This document shows positions 25,901 through 35,745 of a stretch of DNA of 64,000 bases, piece after piece. Each line of letters begins with the position of its first letter. Positions within the stretch are counted from its first letter, which is position 1. The notes beneath the pieces are model-generated. The model was given only the letters and a program-made list of their open reading frames with translations. It ran no database searches and had not been told where the DNA came from. The DNA comes from Agrostemma githago (Eukaryota; Streptophyta; Magnoliopsida; Caryophyllales; Caryophyllaceae): NCBI GenBank assembly GCA_958450325.1, contig OY288253.1:61566266-61630265 (forward strand), written 5' to 3'. The translations under genes and the position numbers were made by a program.

Positions 25901-27595
25901 CTATTCACAATTAATGAGAATATCTGATATTCTCGACAATCTATAAGAGGAAATATAGGTACGTGGGATCTTGTTTGATTCGTTTGTATACTAAATCGGG
26001 TATCACACTATTACTCGTATCACTTTATATAATGTGTAGCTAAAGATATTTCCATTTTAAGAAGCCACTCGAATTTTTGATATTCCTTTTTATTTCTCAT
26101 CAAACGAATGGCATCAGTTCATTGTCATATACTCATATGCGACATTTGGAAATGAATGGAGGGAGTAACTGAGAATAATTATTGCGGAGTATAATAAAGT
26201 AACAGTCATACCTCAAAAAAAAATATAAAAAAAATAAAGTAATAGTCAAAAGTTGACATCATTTAATCATCAAAGCCAAAATAGGACAATATGCTTGATG
26301 CAATGGTTTTTACAGGTACACCTCAAATTTGATCTGATGGCTGAGACGCTCTACCTAGCAGTAGCTTTGCTGGACAGATACCTCTCCCTAGTTTCAATTT
26401 CAAAAAGAGAACTGCAGTTGGTTGGTCTTACTTCTCTTTTGCTGGCATCGAAGTACGAGGACTTTTGGCACCCAAGGGTATTAATCTGTCGATTTTGTTT
26501 GTATATTTACATGTATGGATGTAGACCTGCCAATCTTATTATTTTGCCTCTTGATGTAGGTAAAAGATTTGATCAGTATCTCAGCAGAGTCATACACGAG
26601 AAAGCAATTTCTTGAAATGGTATTTGAATGGCACCTTTTGTTGAATCTGTAACTACTGCGACTTGACACTTGATTTATTCTATTAACCCGTGTTGCATTG
26701 TTCCGTGTCCCATAGTTGAGTTTATGACACAGACACTTAATTTCAAACCAGAACGTGAGAAATTTTCAATAAAATATTAGTCTGGCACTTCCAAACCTGT
26801 GTTGGATACTCCGTACTTCTTAGTTGTGCTGAGTAACTGACATACGTGTCTGGCTGTCTACAAAAGCAGCTGAGTTTTGTGAAAATTTATTTCTGTTGAC
26901 AGAATTTCTTCGACAGATTCTCATTCTATAAGCACCCACATTTATCAAGTCAGTCATATTCTTGCAAGGGAAGAATAAAATCTGGTGATGGGTAATTGCA
27001 GGAAAAAGACATCCTCAAGAAGCTCAAATTTCGGATGAATTTACCGACACCTTATGTGTTCATGTTGAGATTTCTCAAGGCTTCTCAGTCAGAAAAGAAG
27101 GTGATCATTGTTTTTTCCAATTCGTGAATTTCTTTTATTCTAATAGTCTCTAATTCTGCTTACAACACTTATGATTTTGCGTTTAGCTTGAACATCTCGC
27201 CTTCTACCTTATTGAGTTATGCTTGAGTGACTATGAAGTCCTAAAGTTCAGACCATCACTACTATGCGCTTCAGCCGTCTATGTCGCCCGTTGTACACTG
27301 AACAAGTCTCCATCATGGACCCCCTTGCTTGAAAAGCATGCTCATTACAGTGAAATACAAATCAGGCATGGCTTGCAAACTTGACATTAGTTTTGCTCCT
27401 GAACTACTTGAATTCCAAGCTTGTTTTGATATTTCTCATTTCTTCAGGGAGTGTGCACAGAAGATAATGAGTATTCACAGAGCTGCATCTTCGAATCTGT
27501 TGAAGGTTACTTACGACAAGTACAATCGACCTGAATTCGATAGGGTTACGTCTATCAAACCATTAGTCCGCCTTGATAGTTCCTGCAGTTTTTAA
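13956..27595 (+). CDS. CYCB3;1: B3-type mitotic cyclin (CYCB3;1-like), 21 exons
   Basis: Exons by my reading: 13956-13976, 14043-14085, 14164-14248, 14487-14544, 14635-14686, 14766-14853, 15630-15687, 18301-18355, 18445-18517, 18642-18702, 18851-18899, 18999-19077, 20910-20967, 24002-24265, 24364-24474, 25700-25786, 26316-26477, 26560-26619, 27002-27100, 27187-27365, 27448-27595. Phases agree throughout and give 629 aa, close to the roughly 650 aa of plant B3 cyclins. Residues 93-101 form a destruction box (RKALADVSN, RxxLxxxxN). A basic, poorly conserved middle is followed by cyclin boxes from about 375 to 620, with EYVDEIYQYYW, LINWLVEVH, LLASKYEDFWHP and DLISISAESYTR. The protein would bind and activate a cyclin-dependent kinase in mitosis or meiosis. 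The last intron uses a GC donor. Least certain are the short exons 1 and 12; no stop or frameshift was found. Confidence 0.88.
15481..15504 (+). repeat. ATT microsatellite in a cyclin intron
   Basis: A short run of about seven ATT/TTA units lies within the intron between exons 6 and 7 of the cyclin gene, well away from the splice sites. Confidence 0.7.
17041..17680 (-). mobile_element. LINE 3' fragment (zf-RVT domain) in a cyclin intron
   Basis: On the minus strand, 17043-17411 reads as the zinc-binding domain that follows reverse transcriptase in L1-type LINEs: FVWNRMRLPKHNFNCW, then CFLCGQQQESNEHLFFQC. The segment 17336-17671 holds upstream ORF2 remnants in another frame. It lies inside the 2.6-kb intron between exons 7 and 8, opposite to the host gene, and explains part of that intron's length. 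It is 5'-truncated and inactive. Confidence 0.7.
19755..20210 (+). mobile_element. LTR fragment in a cyclin intron
   Basis: The piece has an LTR-like layout: TATAAATA at 19898-19905, a pyrimidine-rich leader, then ACTTAGGCATCAGAGAGG, a phrase typical of the end of Ty3/gypsy (Tat-like) LTRs. At 20066-20206 a 25-bp motif (CCTGAAAGGAGCAGCCACAA plus ATGACT-like flank) occurs three times, once diverged. Borders and target duplication were not found. It lies in the intron between exons 12 and 13. Confidence 0.5.
20066..20206 (+). repeat. Short tandem repeat in the LTR fragment
   Basis: Three copies of TTGTCCTGAAAGGAGCAGCC with following CACAATGACT occur at about 20072, 20137 and 20185. The last copy carries substitutions. 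Unit spacing is irregular (about 65 then 48 bp). Confidence 0.7.
21484..21760 (-). mobile_element. L1-type LINE ORF1 fragment (zinc knuckle)
   Basis: The minus strand reads LGHVVRDCRK, the C-terminal half of a CCHC zinc knuckle, followed by a polar low-complexity tail as in plant L1 ORF1 proteins. The first knuckle cysteines are degraded by a stop. It lies in the 3-kb intron between cyclin exons 13 and 14. Confidence 0.5.
21985..22058 (+). mobile_element. LINE endonuclease fragment
   Basis: The plus strand reads INGPWILMGDFNNEC and then a stop, matching the WxxxGDFN catalytic motif of L1-type endonucleases. It is only a few dozen codons long and opposite in orientation to the flanking LINE pieces, so the intron collected several independent fragments. 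Confidence 0.55.
22047..22740 (-). mobile_element. RTE-type LINE reverse transcriptase fragment
   Basis: The minus strand carries NQFGFMPGRSIVEAIFLMRR and VFIDLGKAYDK, typical of RTE-clade reverse transcriptase. Just upstream, in a different frame, is HTMKLRERVIEQRL (about 22400-22450). The end is lost and frames are broken. It lies within the cyclin intron between exons 13 and 14. Confidence 0.65.
23634..23860. mobile_element. Right-truncated Stowaway-type MITE
   Basis: It starts CTCCCTCTCTTCGTTTCCAA and continues ATGTCCCATTTACTTTTGAA, parallel to the complete copy at 25858-26165, including AGCTAAAGATATTTCC near its end. No right terminal repeat is present. It lies just before cyclin exon 14. 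Confidence 0.6.
25858..26165. mobile_element. Complete Stowaway-type MITE in a cyclin intron
   Basis: The left end CTCTCTCCATTCATTTCCAA (then ATGTC) matches the inverted right end CTCCCTCCATTCATTTCCAA (then ATGTC), a terminal repeat of about 25 bp with one mismatch. TA flanks both sides (25856-25857 and 26166-26167). It is non-coding and lies between cyclin exons 16 and 17. Confidence 0.8.
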
Positions 27596-30500
27596 GAAGC
27601 ATCTATCTTGCACCTAATGTACTTTCAAATTCCAGCACCTCTAAGTCATGTATACACTACACTGCAAGCCCCTGGCATATACTAAGAAATGTGAAGTAAT
27701 CCCTCTAGTTCTAAGAAATGCTCCATATTCTACATTTGTCCGATTCTTGACCAATTTGAGATGTCTCTAAAGTTCAGTGGCGGTCAGATCATCGTTCACT
27801 TGCATTTATTATTCAACTTCATCATTTATTTTTTCAGCACCTACCTATTCAACTTCATGATTGTGCATAAAGTAAATCGAACAATTCTTAGAATTAGAGG
27901 GTGTAATTGTTGTCTTCCCAGTTCCTACACTGAAGTTGTGAATGGTTTTCTTTAGTTATTGTGTCAACCACAGTTCATGGTACCTATGATATTGTGAATG
28001 GTTTTCTTTAGATATTGTGAGTTTAATCGATGGAATGACGGTCAATGATTTTCTTTAGATATTCATTGATTTGTTTTGCTTTGTCATTTGATTCGTTTAT
28101 CTTCCGACTAACTTGGTTTTGCGATTCTTCCTCGGTAGTTTCTTACTTATTCACAAACTAATACTACGTACCTAGTACAATATCAAGATGTGAAAATGTA
28201 GTACTCGTATCAAATACCCCCAATAAATACATGAGAAACACATTTATTATAATGGAACTACTAATATTTTTTATAATAATAATAATAATAATAATGAGTA
28301 GTTCGGAGTACTAATAAAGTTCTTGTAATAACAGAAGCTTGTACCTCAGTTACCGACTATGTAATTTGTTTCATTTTAAATACAAATTCCTATTTATAAT
28401 TAAAAATAATAATAATAATAATACTAATACTAATACTAATGATAATAATAATAATAATAATAATAATAATTACCATTACCATTACTACTAGTATTATTTT
28501 TAATTTTATTTCTTTTGCTTGATTTTTTTTCTTCTCCAATTACGAGTGTTGTGTATCCGTCACAAAGGAGACCTCAATAATGCATCGCCATAAGAAAACA
28601 CGACCGAGTACGGTCTCGAACTGAAAATAAATGGGAACCATCGTAGTGGAATTGAGGGAACATATGTAAAAGGGCAAAAACTCAATGTACCAAAACTTCC
28701 AAGGCGACAGACCTGCAAAACGGAAAGAGAACAAGAAAAGCAACAAAATATTCTTTGATGAAAGTCCTATGTAGTATGTACATAGCTCCAATCTACTCTA
28801 CATTTTACCTCGTATTTACATCTCATATTAAACTATGTTTCCCGATGTCAACCTACAAATACAATGGATCATACGACATGCTTCATTTACCTTCACATCT
28901 GTGCAAGGAACAAAGCGGCCTGGACCACCTCGCATCTACTACTCAGACAACATAATCGCATCACTGAAATCATAGTATAGCCGTTAAAATGGCACATGTA
29001 AAACACCTGACACCATGTGAATACCCGGAAAACCTCTTTATGCCGACTTGGTCTTTCTTCAAAACCTTTCCCTGGTAGCAATAGAATACAGACTGAATTA
29101 CCAAGGATAACGAGCAGTTGATATTTACCAAAGTACAGCAGGTAATAATAATACACCTCGACTGGACAACTGGTAAGATCCTGAACAACAGAAGCAAGTA
29201 AAAGAAATCAGATTGAAGATAGAATAATTAGTACTCTGTAATAGCTTAAATCTACAAAAAAAAAAATCAGGCTACCATCAATTGTAAGACTATGAAGATA
29301 AGTGTATCATGTCCTGACTCTTGAATTCTCTGATGGTATTACTCTTACAATAGCCTTGACATTAAACTGAATATCGTAGCCTGTTACGGAGTACATGATT
29401 AGCTATTTACATGCGATTAAATATCCTAAACATCTGAAAAAATCTCCGTTTAATTAATGTATTTATATCTTCGTTGTTACATTAGGGAAAAAGAAGGGGC
29501 CTTGGTACAACTGTACAAGGACCAATGTCAAGTATATTTGGAAAACTTACCCGAGTGTTTGTAAAACATCTCAGCAAGCTCGAAGCTTGAACAAAGGAAA
29601 CCAACCATAAAGGACATAATGCCCTGGACCCATACCATACCATACCTTCATTGTTACATGATGAAAAACAGAAGCATTCTGACTTCCTCCCTCTAAATAT
29701 TTTCCCCAAAATCACATACTCATAAAACAAACCAACGAGAAAGTTTGAGAGATTAAAACACATCAAAAATGAAGAAACAAAAATATACAAGTAAAAAAAT
29801 CAAATGCTATAAATGCACTTCGAAAGGTTTGTGAACAAGATAATGTAAAGTGTGACGTCGTTATCTACATTTCCCAAAAATAGTTGTCAGGCTCATGTCA
29901 AGGCCTATTTAGCTTCATCGACAATGATTCAGCTCTATATATCCCTTAATAACTGAAGAAAATGGAGAATGACAAGCTTAGTAAATTCTACTCCGTCCAG
30001 TCACTACAGTGTACATATGTTTACTCATATAGAGAATGACAAGCTTAGTATAGAAGATTCTCCATTTTTTGGTCTAAATATAAGGTTGGAAGAAAAGAAG
30101 ATTGAACAAAACTAAAGCAGCAAAATGGGGTTTTTGAAAAGACACGCTACTAACACCGTATGGTTTATACTACTGAACATTTCTTAAGAAAAGAAACATC
30201 AAGATCACCCTCAAGCTCCAATGCCTCGTATATAAGTTGTTTTGGCACTACCATCACATGATTTATCATTAGAATTCCAAGCAAAGAATAATAATAGATG
30301 CTTAGTAACAAACAAAATTGTTTAGAAATGATGACATTGTTTTGTATATCCGGAAGTCAAATTGGCCAAAACGGGAAATAGCAGAACTTGCCTCATAATG
30401 ACATTGCCTTATGTCAAAAGTAATAGAGTGCAAGGAAGAAGGTTTTTAGAAGTAGAAATAGAAACTAGACAGGTAGGCTAAGTTGCCTATGGCAACTGGT

Positions 30501-31366
30501 GGCAGCAGATCATTTCAATGGTTTGACTATTGTGTTCTACTCTTCTGTACCTCTAGACAATGTATTTATGCATAAATCGTATCGCAAAGAGCTGGGCAAA
30601 AAATAAAGCCTCTTGATAGCTTAAGTCTAACACCTCGTTCTTAAGGTTAATAATTTGAGGTATTGGAGCTTTAGGGTGATCATGACATTTTGTTTCTTTA
30701 GGAATTTCAGTCGTGAGAAGGTGAAAGAGAGAGATAGGAATATGGAAATGGGAGTAAGAAGAATTACTGAAGAGTAAAAATGGAGCAAGACTGGAATGGG
30801 AGGGAAAAGTTGGAGTGGAAAAATGAATAGTTAGTACTCATATCTGATAGATGGGGTGGGGGTTTTAGGTAGTCAACTCCCGACAATTGACTTTTCTCAC
30901 CTGAATTGTAAATTTAGTAGTCTTGCAAAAAAAAATATTAGTTAAAACCCAAAAGTAAAATAAAAGGTAATTACTCACCAAACACACTAAAGAAAAGGTA
31001 ATATCTGACCAAAGAAAAAACTTTAAAATATAAAACGACACCATATTTTAATCATCCATTCTTTTGATTTCTTTTCCCGTTGTATTCACTCATTTCATTT
31101 CCTTGTATTTGTAGGCGAATATTATTATAATGCAGGACCATATCACGCAATTAAGTAATATTCAGATCAAGTGGTCGATGGCTCGTTTAAAGGCAATATG
31201 AACACAAACAAGACCCAGAAATCGGTTGTCAGGTCTTTCTTAAGGAAAGCTCACAAACCTTCACTATTTTAGTGGACGACAAACCAAGTAATATAAAAGT
31301 TGCTGCAAAGATGGAATATGGATTCAAACATGTGATATAATACTCGCATTGGTGAAGTCATCAAAA
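27596..31366. other. Gene-free interval between the cyclin and oxygenase genes
   Basis: The first few hundred bases should hold the cyclin 3' UTR, but I could not fix a poly(A) site. The remainder shows only short, unconvincing frames, AAT-type microsatellites near 28.3-28.5 kb, and one TACGGAGTA 9-mer (29385-29393). Part could be a long 3' UTR or extra 3' exons of the minus-strand oxygenase gene. Confidence 0.45.
28273..28470 (+). repeat. AAT/ACTAAT microsatellites
   Basis: Two trinucleotide tracts, 28273-28295 (AAT) and about 28404-28470 (AAT with an ACTAAT interruption and a second AAT run), are followed by a short ACCATT run. These are simple-sequence repeats with no sign of function. 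Confidence 0.85.
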
Positions 31367-33797
31367 TCAGGTTATACACTTACAGTGACCAGAATGTTTA
31401 GCTGACTGTCCAGCATCAATGAGACTCATATCCATGTCGTGCGTAATTGTCCAACCAGGTTCATATGCTTCAAGAAAACCAATCTTTGCCTTGTTAGGCA
31501 AATCATGGGGGTGAACAAACGGGACCCCAGGTGGCCATCCAATGTCCATTCTTATATTTGCACAAGGACTGTCGAGTAAATGAATGTGATGTTCACACTC
31601 CTTCAGATTGCAAAACCTCAGCTTGATACCCTTCTTATCAGCAATGTCCTGAACTCTCTCTTTAAGAACTCTTTGTGCCTCAAGCCGCAATCTCTTGGAG
31701 GGTGGCAAAGGTTTGCATTTTGAGGTGTTTTTCCTTCTCCTAATTGATGGTTTCATTGACCCTGTACCAGCATGTCATTGATCCAAGAACCTGCTGTTAT
31801 GAACTGTTTACTAAGAGTGCGAGCTTATTTGAGAGGAGTTAAATAAATAAAAAATCATACCCAAAAAATTCCTTCCAATTCACTCATTTTAGCTCCATTT
31901 CAGTCAGTACAAAGAAGTCAAATGGGGCTAACTAAGAGATATACTCCGTAGTATATAAAGAGAGTACATAAATAAGGAAAAGGCAAGCACAAAAGGGCTG
32001 AAAATTTGCATCAAAATTACTTCCTCAATCAAACATATTTATCCCGAAGTAGAAGATTACAGTAATGGCTTCTGCAACTTAATTTCACATGAAATAAAGC
32101 AAACAAAAAAACACAATCTAATTTGCCACTTCTCATACACACTCTTAAAAATATCGCCATGCAAAACAAGTAAAGGGATGCACAAATTAATAATGGTAGG
32201 ACTAATCTGTACAAGTAAAAAAAGCTTAAGGGCAAATAAAGGAAGAAGGTATCCAAGGGATGCAGGCCTCTGTTTAGTTTTCCCACAGTGAGGTTGCTAT
32301 TACTCTGTAAATATCAAAGGCATGGCGCAAAAACGGATTTTAATGATTTTACTGCTATAGTATGGCTTCCAAGTGAATGGTCTCAAACTCTCATCAAATG
32401 TGATCCAATAGAGCTCCACAATAAGAGTTATCTCGGAGTCATTTTTTCTTGAAATTTTTACCTAGAGCAATCAATGAATTACTGAAACAACCACTCGTAT
32501 GCACATTATCATCATCACTTTAACAATCTCAGCATATCCAAAGAGGCTCTTGCCACAAGCGACAAGGGGAAGGAAAGATCACAGCAGCCTTTCCGATGTA
32601 ATTAGAGAGGCAATTTACATTGCATATGCCTAACACAAGTATCTCTGCCATAATCATCTTACGAATGTGACCTTGTTTCATGACTACCTAACACCCAATG
32701 TCATAACTCATAACAATGCAAGCCTAATTAAAGGGTAATGAATATTTACCATCCTGGGCAGCTGGGAAACTAAAATTTGGAAGGGCCTGACGACCTAAGA
32801 GATTACTAGTAGGATGTGATCTTTGCATAAAGTCATCCACCGGTACTGGAAGCTGGAACTGTGGTTCAACTCCATGACCAGCAGCTCTCATCTCTGAAGA
32901 GTTGAGACTGGTCATAGATTTCGGCATGAGCTTGAAAGTGAGAGAGCATCTCCCATACAAGTTACTCTGAGGATTGCTTATTTCAATTCGATGAAGGGCA
33001 GGGTTAATGTAGCCCGCAGTCGCTTGATACAATGCCAGTCCAGGATAAATAACTGCTTCTTGAGGGCCAAGATCTCCATCCACCATAACCCAGTGGCCTT
33101 GGAAGTCTCTTATATGCAAGCCAGCTTTATCTGACTTGACAATCGATATTAAGCTTTTATCTGAAGGGTGGTCTTGCTCGGAGAACATAACTAAATTTCC
33201 ATCTTCCTGGGTTGTCAGGTTATGATGTTGAGCCCCATGAAACGTTGGTCTAGCCTGGCAGCAAACTGATAGCACGGAAGAGGAAATTTCAGTACCTCTC
33301 AAGGGTACATTATCAAGAATCTCTGTGAAAGGTGAGCTTCGTAAGCTCCAATTGAAGCTTATGGCATCTAAAATATCTCTGGATGCTTTTCCTAACAATG
33401 GAAAGATATCAACGAGGCCAGAAGGGGAGAGGTCCATTCCATCGGCCGGGTCAGTTGGCGTCAACCCAGGTCGATAATCATAAGTTTCTTGCCATAGTTG
33501 AGGATCTGAATGATAGCCAGAAGTGCGACACCAGTCTCGTGAGTCATTTGTATGAAGGACGTGCTCCTCAGAGGGATAGGATGGAGTATGATGAAAATAA
33601 AGACGAGCGGATTCAAGACAAGAGCGCAGAAGAGCTCCATCCCCGTCAGGAAATTGAACAATGGCGGCAGAGTAGTGAGCTAGGGAGTGGCAAAGGGTGG
33701 AAACAGATAGTTTGTAAGAATCGGAGGGGAGGCCTTCCTTAACAAGCAGATCAGAGAGCTTTACACGGCCCAAAGTCGGCAAGGCATCGGCTGCCAT
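31367..33797 (-). CDS. 2-oxoglutarate/Fe(II)-oxygenase-like protein, two exons
   Basis: Exon 1 is 33797-32750 and exon 2 is 31761-31367. The GT donor and AG acceptor join in phase (codon split G|GG) to give 480 aa. The protein resembles the plant family annotated as isopenicillin-N-synthase-like oxygenases (Arabidopsis AT5G48020 type, from memory). Visible features are LSDLLVKEG at the start, a jelly-roll-like core with HHNLTT near residues 190-195, LHLR/IRDFQGHW near 235, a distal LHR near 267 and GRCS near 282 (the RxS 2-oxoglutarate motif). Exon 2 gives a basic segment, PLPPSKRLRLEAQ, and a conserved tail with WPPGVPFVHPHDLPNK. The metal motif reads H-x-N, not H-x-D, so catalysis is uncertain. 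A strong GTAAGT near 31378 leaves an alternative spliced C-terminus possible. Substrate unknown. Confidence 0.8.
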
Positions 33798-34389
33798 GGA
33801 CTGGACTGGACTGGAGCAGAAGGAATACTAGTCTAGCTATGAATCTTAGGCGGGGATAAAAGAGAATGAAAGATGATATATGGTCCCCTGTAAGGATGAA
33901 GGACGAGAGTCATTATGAAGTCAGAAGAAGCCTACCAAGTGTATGTATCAAAGTGGCTTCAACATTCATTCTGCAAATGGTTTAGATATCAATAAACAAG
34001 ATTTGTAAACACTGAATTGGAATCCAACTACAGGAAATCAATAGAAACCTAAACCCCCAATACAGTGGAGTGGAAATTGAAATTGAAAAGAATGATCATG
34101 TACCTCACAAAATAGGGGGATGTATCATCATCATCATCATCATCATCATCTATCACCAATCTAAAGATGATGAAGTGGAAGGCAAAGATGTTAGAGCATT
34201 AACCGAATCATCGATGTACTTCAGATGAATGGATCGGACATCGGAGTGAGGAAGATTCACTTTCACTACATGCAATGCAACTACCTGTACCTTGTAGCTT
34301 TGTAGGGGCCTTCACTCCTCCAAAAAATTCAAACTCGGACACCCGACCATATGTGCCCGCTCCAATTCTCATGTATTCTTTTTTGGCCA
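33798..34389 (-). promoter_or_regulatory. Upstream region of the oxygenase gene
   Basis: This is the probable 5' leader and promoter of the minus-strand oxygenase gene. The leader near the ATG contains a GTCCA repeat (33796-33815). No convincing TATA box was identified. An ATC microsatellite and a SINE lie at its far end. Confidence 0.4.
34124..34150 (+). repeat. ATC microsatellite
   Basis: Nine ATC units in a row lie about 330 bp upstream of the oxygenase start codon. Confidence 0.9.
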
Positions 34390-34498
34390 GTTTTTTTTTC
34401 CAAGAATAACACACTGCATTACAATATAGGGGATAGGGATTCGAATTTGAGACCTATCGTCCCATAATACCTAGTCCTAACCACTAGGCTAAGACATC
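34390..34498 (-). mobile_element. Second, older copy of the tRNA-derived SINE
   Basis: It is clearly alignable to the SINE at 6119-6236 on the minus strand: an A box (TAGCCTAGTGG), a B-box region with changes (TCAAATTCGAATCC), the same spacing, and a poly-A tail seen as the T run at 34391-34399. A target duplication is not clear; only GCCAG/CCAGG resemblance is seen at the borders. Confidence 0.75.
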
Positions 34499-34769
34499 GG
34501 TACAGCCAGGTTTTTAAGATCATTCATTTCTCAATTTTTCTTTTTTGGTCTATAATTTTTTCGGGTTACTCCTCGCAGTACATATTTTACTCGACGCAGT
34601 ACTTTTTACCCCTATTTTTTCATTGCATATCCTTATCAGAAAACAAACTTAATTCCATTTTTCTCCCATCCTCTCTGCCCTAACCCTAAAAACCATTTTT
34701 TTTTCAATTATCATTGAATACATCCAAATCTAACTACACATTCATTCAATTTATTAAATTTAATAGATC

Positions 34770-34796
34770 ATGGATACGATTTTGATTGAAGAACAG
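34770..34796 (+). CDS. Possible first coding exon of a gene split by the LTR stack
   Basis: A pyrimidine-rich, CCCTAACCC-containing stretch (34665-34700) looks like a plant 5' leader. It is followed by ATG and nine codons (MDTILIEEQ) ending in CAG|GTATCA, a plausible splice donor. Downstream AT-rich, intron-like sequence with repeated TTAGGGTTC phrases runs to 35001, where the chromovirus begins. If real, the gene continues beyond the stack, outside the window. The evidence is composition and one donor only. Confidence 0.2.
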
Positions 34797-35001
34797 GTAT
34801 CAATCATTAATCATTGAAATTAGGGTTCAAAGTTTATTAATTATCAGTTTTGTTTCAAAGTTCAAAATAATCGGGTTTTTTGTTCATTGTTATTAAAATT
34901 AGGGTTCTAGCAAACACTATACTTTCAATTTTTTTTTGTTTAGAAACTCAATTCTTGGATTTAATACTTTAATATTGGGTATTAAATTGGAAGTATGCAA
35001 T

Positions 35002-35704
35002 TGATCCGAATGAAGAAGCAACAAACCAAGAGTTCAATGAAGTTACACTAGCTCCAAATGGTCCTAGTCCAGCCACCTTAGTCCCTCCTTCAAGTCTAGT
35101 AGTGTGTTTTCTTCAAGTGTTAAACTAGCCCATGCAAGCACCTACTTGGACCGAGTAAAAGAGCAATTAATCAAGACCATATGGATGCATTAACTTGGGT
35201 TCACACTCATTCAAGCAAGGGATGTGCACCGGAGTTAGTAGGCTGATTGTAGGCTGATTGTGTTCACATTCTTGCTTTGTCTAAGTTCTTTTCCTTAGCT
35301 TTGTTTTTATCTCCATAGCTTTGTTTGTATCACCCTTGACCATTCTGGTTTAGGACGTTTTGTAGGCTATATATAGCCATCAATTTGATGAATAAAGCAT
35401 TCAACTTGCATAAAACAAACCTGAGTAAAAGCCTTGCTTTTCCTTTTTCGTCTTTGTAGCTTACAAGACAAAGTACTAGAGTTAGTCGCGTTACAAGCTC
35501 TATACTCGCTTTTTCAATCGAGTGTTTGAATTAGCACCCGCTTTGTTGAGGTATAGGTCTATCTCACTAAGCATACTATCCTTGGTTACATTCTATCATC
35601 CTTACAACAACCATTACATTCTGTTTTTGTTACTTGTTCGTCGTTAATCTCAAATACTATCAACCTCCATATAACTTGTTCAAAGTTCATTTTAACTCAC
35701 ATCA
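35002..35704 (+). repeat. 5' LTR of the chromovirus
   Basis: The LTR starts TGATCCGAATG and ends CATCA. It has a TATA box at 35368-35375 and an 11-bp direct repeat (GTAGGCTGATT) upstream of it. Its first part keeps an open frame continuous with the pol C-terminus, so pol originally ended inside the LTR. The exact right end (35701 or 35704) is uncertain by a few bases. Confidence 0.75.
35368..35375 (+). promoter_or_regulatory. TATA box of the chromovirus LTR
   Basis: TATATATA within GGCTATATATAGCC lies about 370 bp into the LTR, with the R region downstream. Unlike the other LTRs in the stack, no CG palindrome array lies upstream. Confidence 0.6.
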
Positions 35705-35708
35705 TTAG

Positions 35709-35720
35709 TGGTATCAGAGC
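35709..35720 (+). other. Primer binding site, initiator Met-tRNA type
   Basis: TGGTATCAGAGC, the standard sequence complementary to the 3' end of plant initiator methionine tRNA, lies four bases after the LTR end. Confidence 0.9.
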
Positions 35721-35745
35721 TTTGGTCTTCCTAAAGACGTAAAGC

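Noticed and set aside
28540..29790. Several minus-strand frames of 75-100 codons as a gene
   Set aside because: No domain, no consistent splice structure, and hydrophobic AT-rich translations typical of random frames. The region may be UTR.
34208..34414. Minus-strand frame with RIGAGTYGRV resembling a kinase glycine loop
   Set aside because: Only one short motif is present, no further kinase subdomains follow, and the frame runs into the SINE. It is most likely chance.
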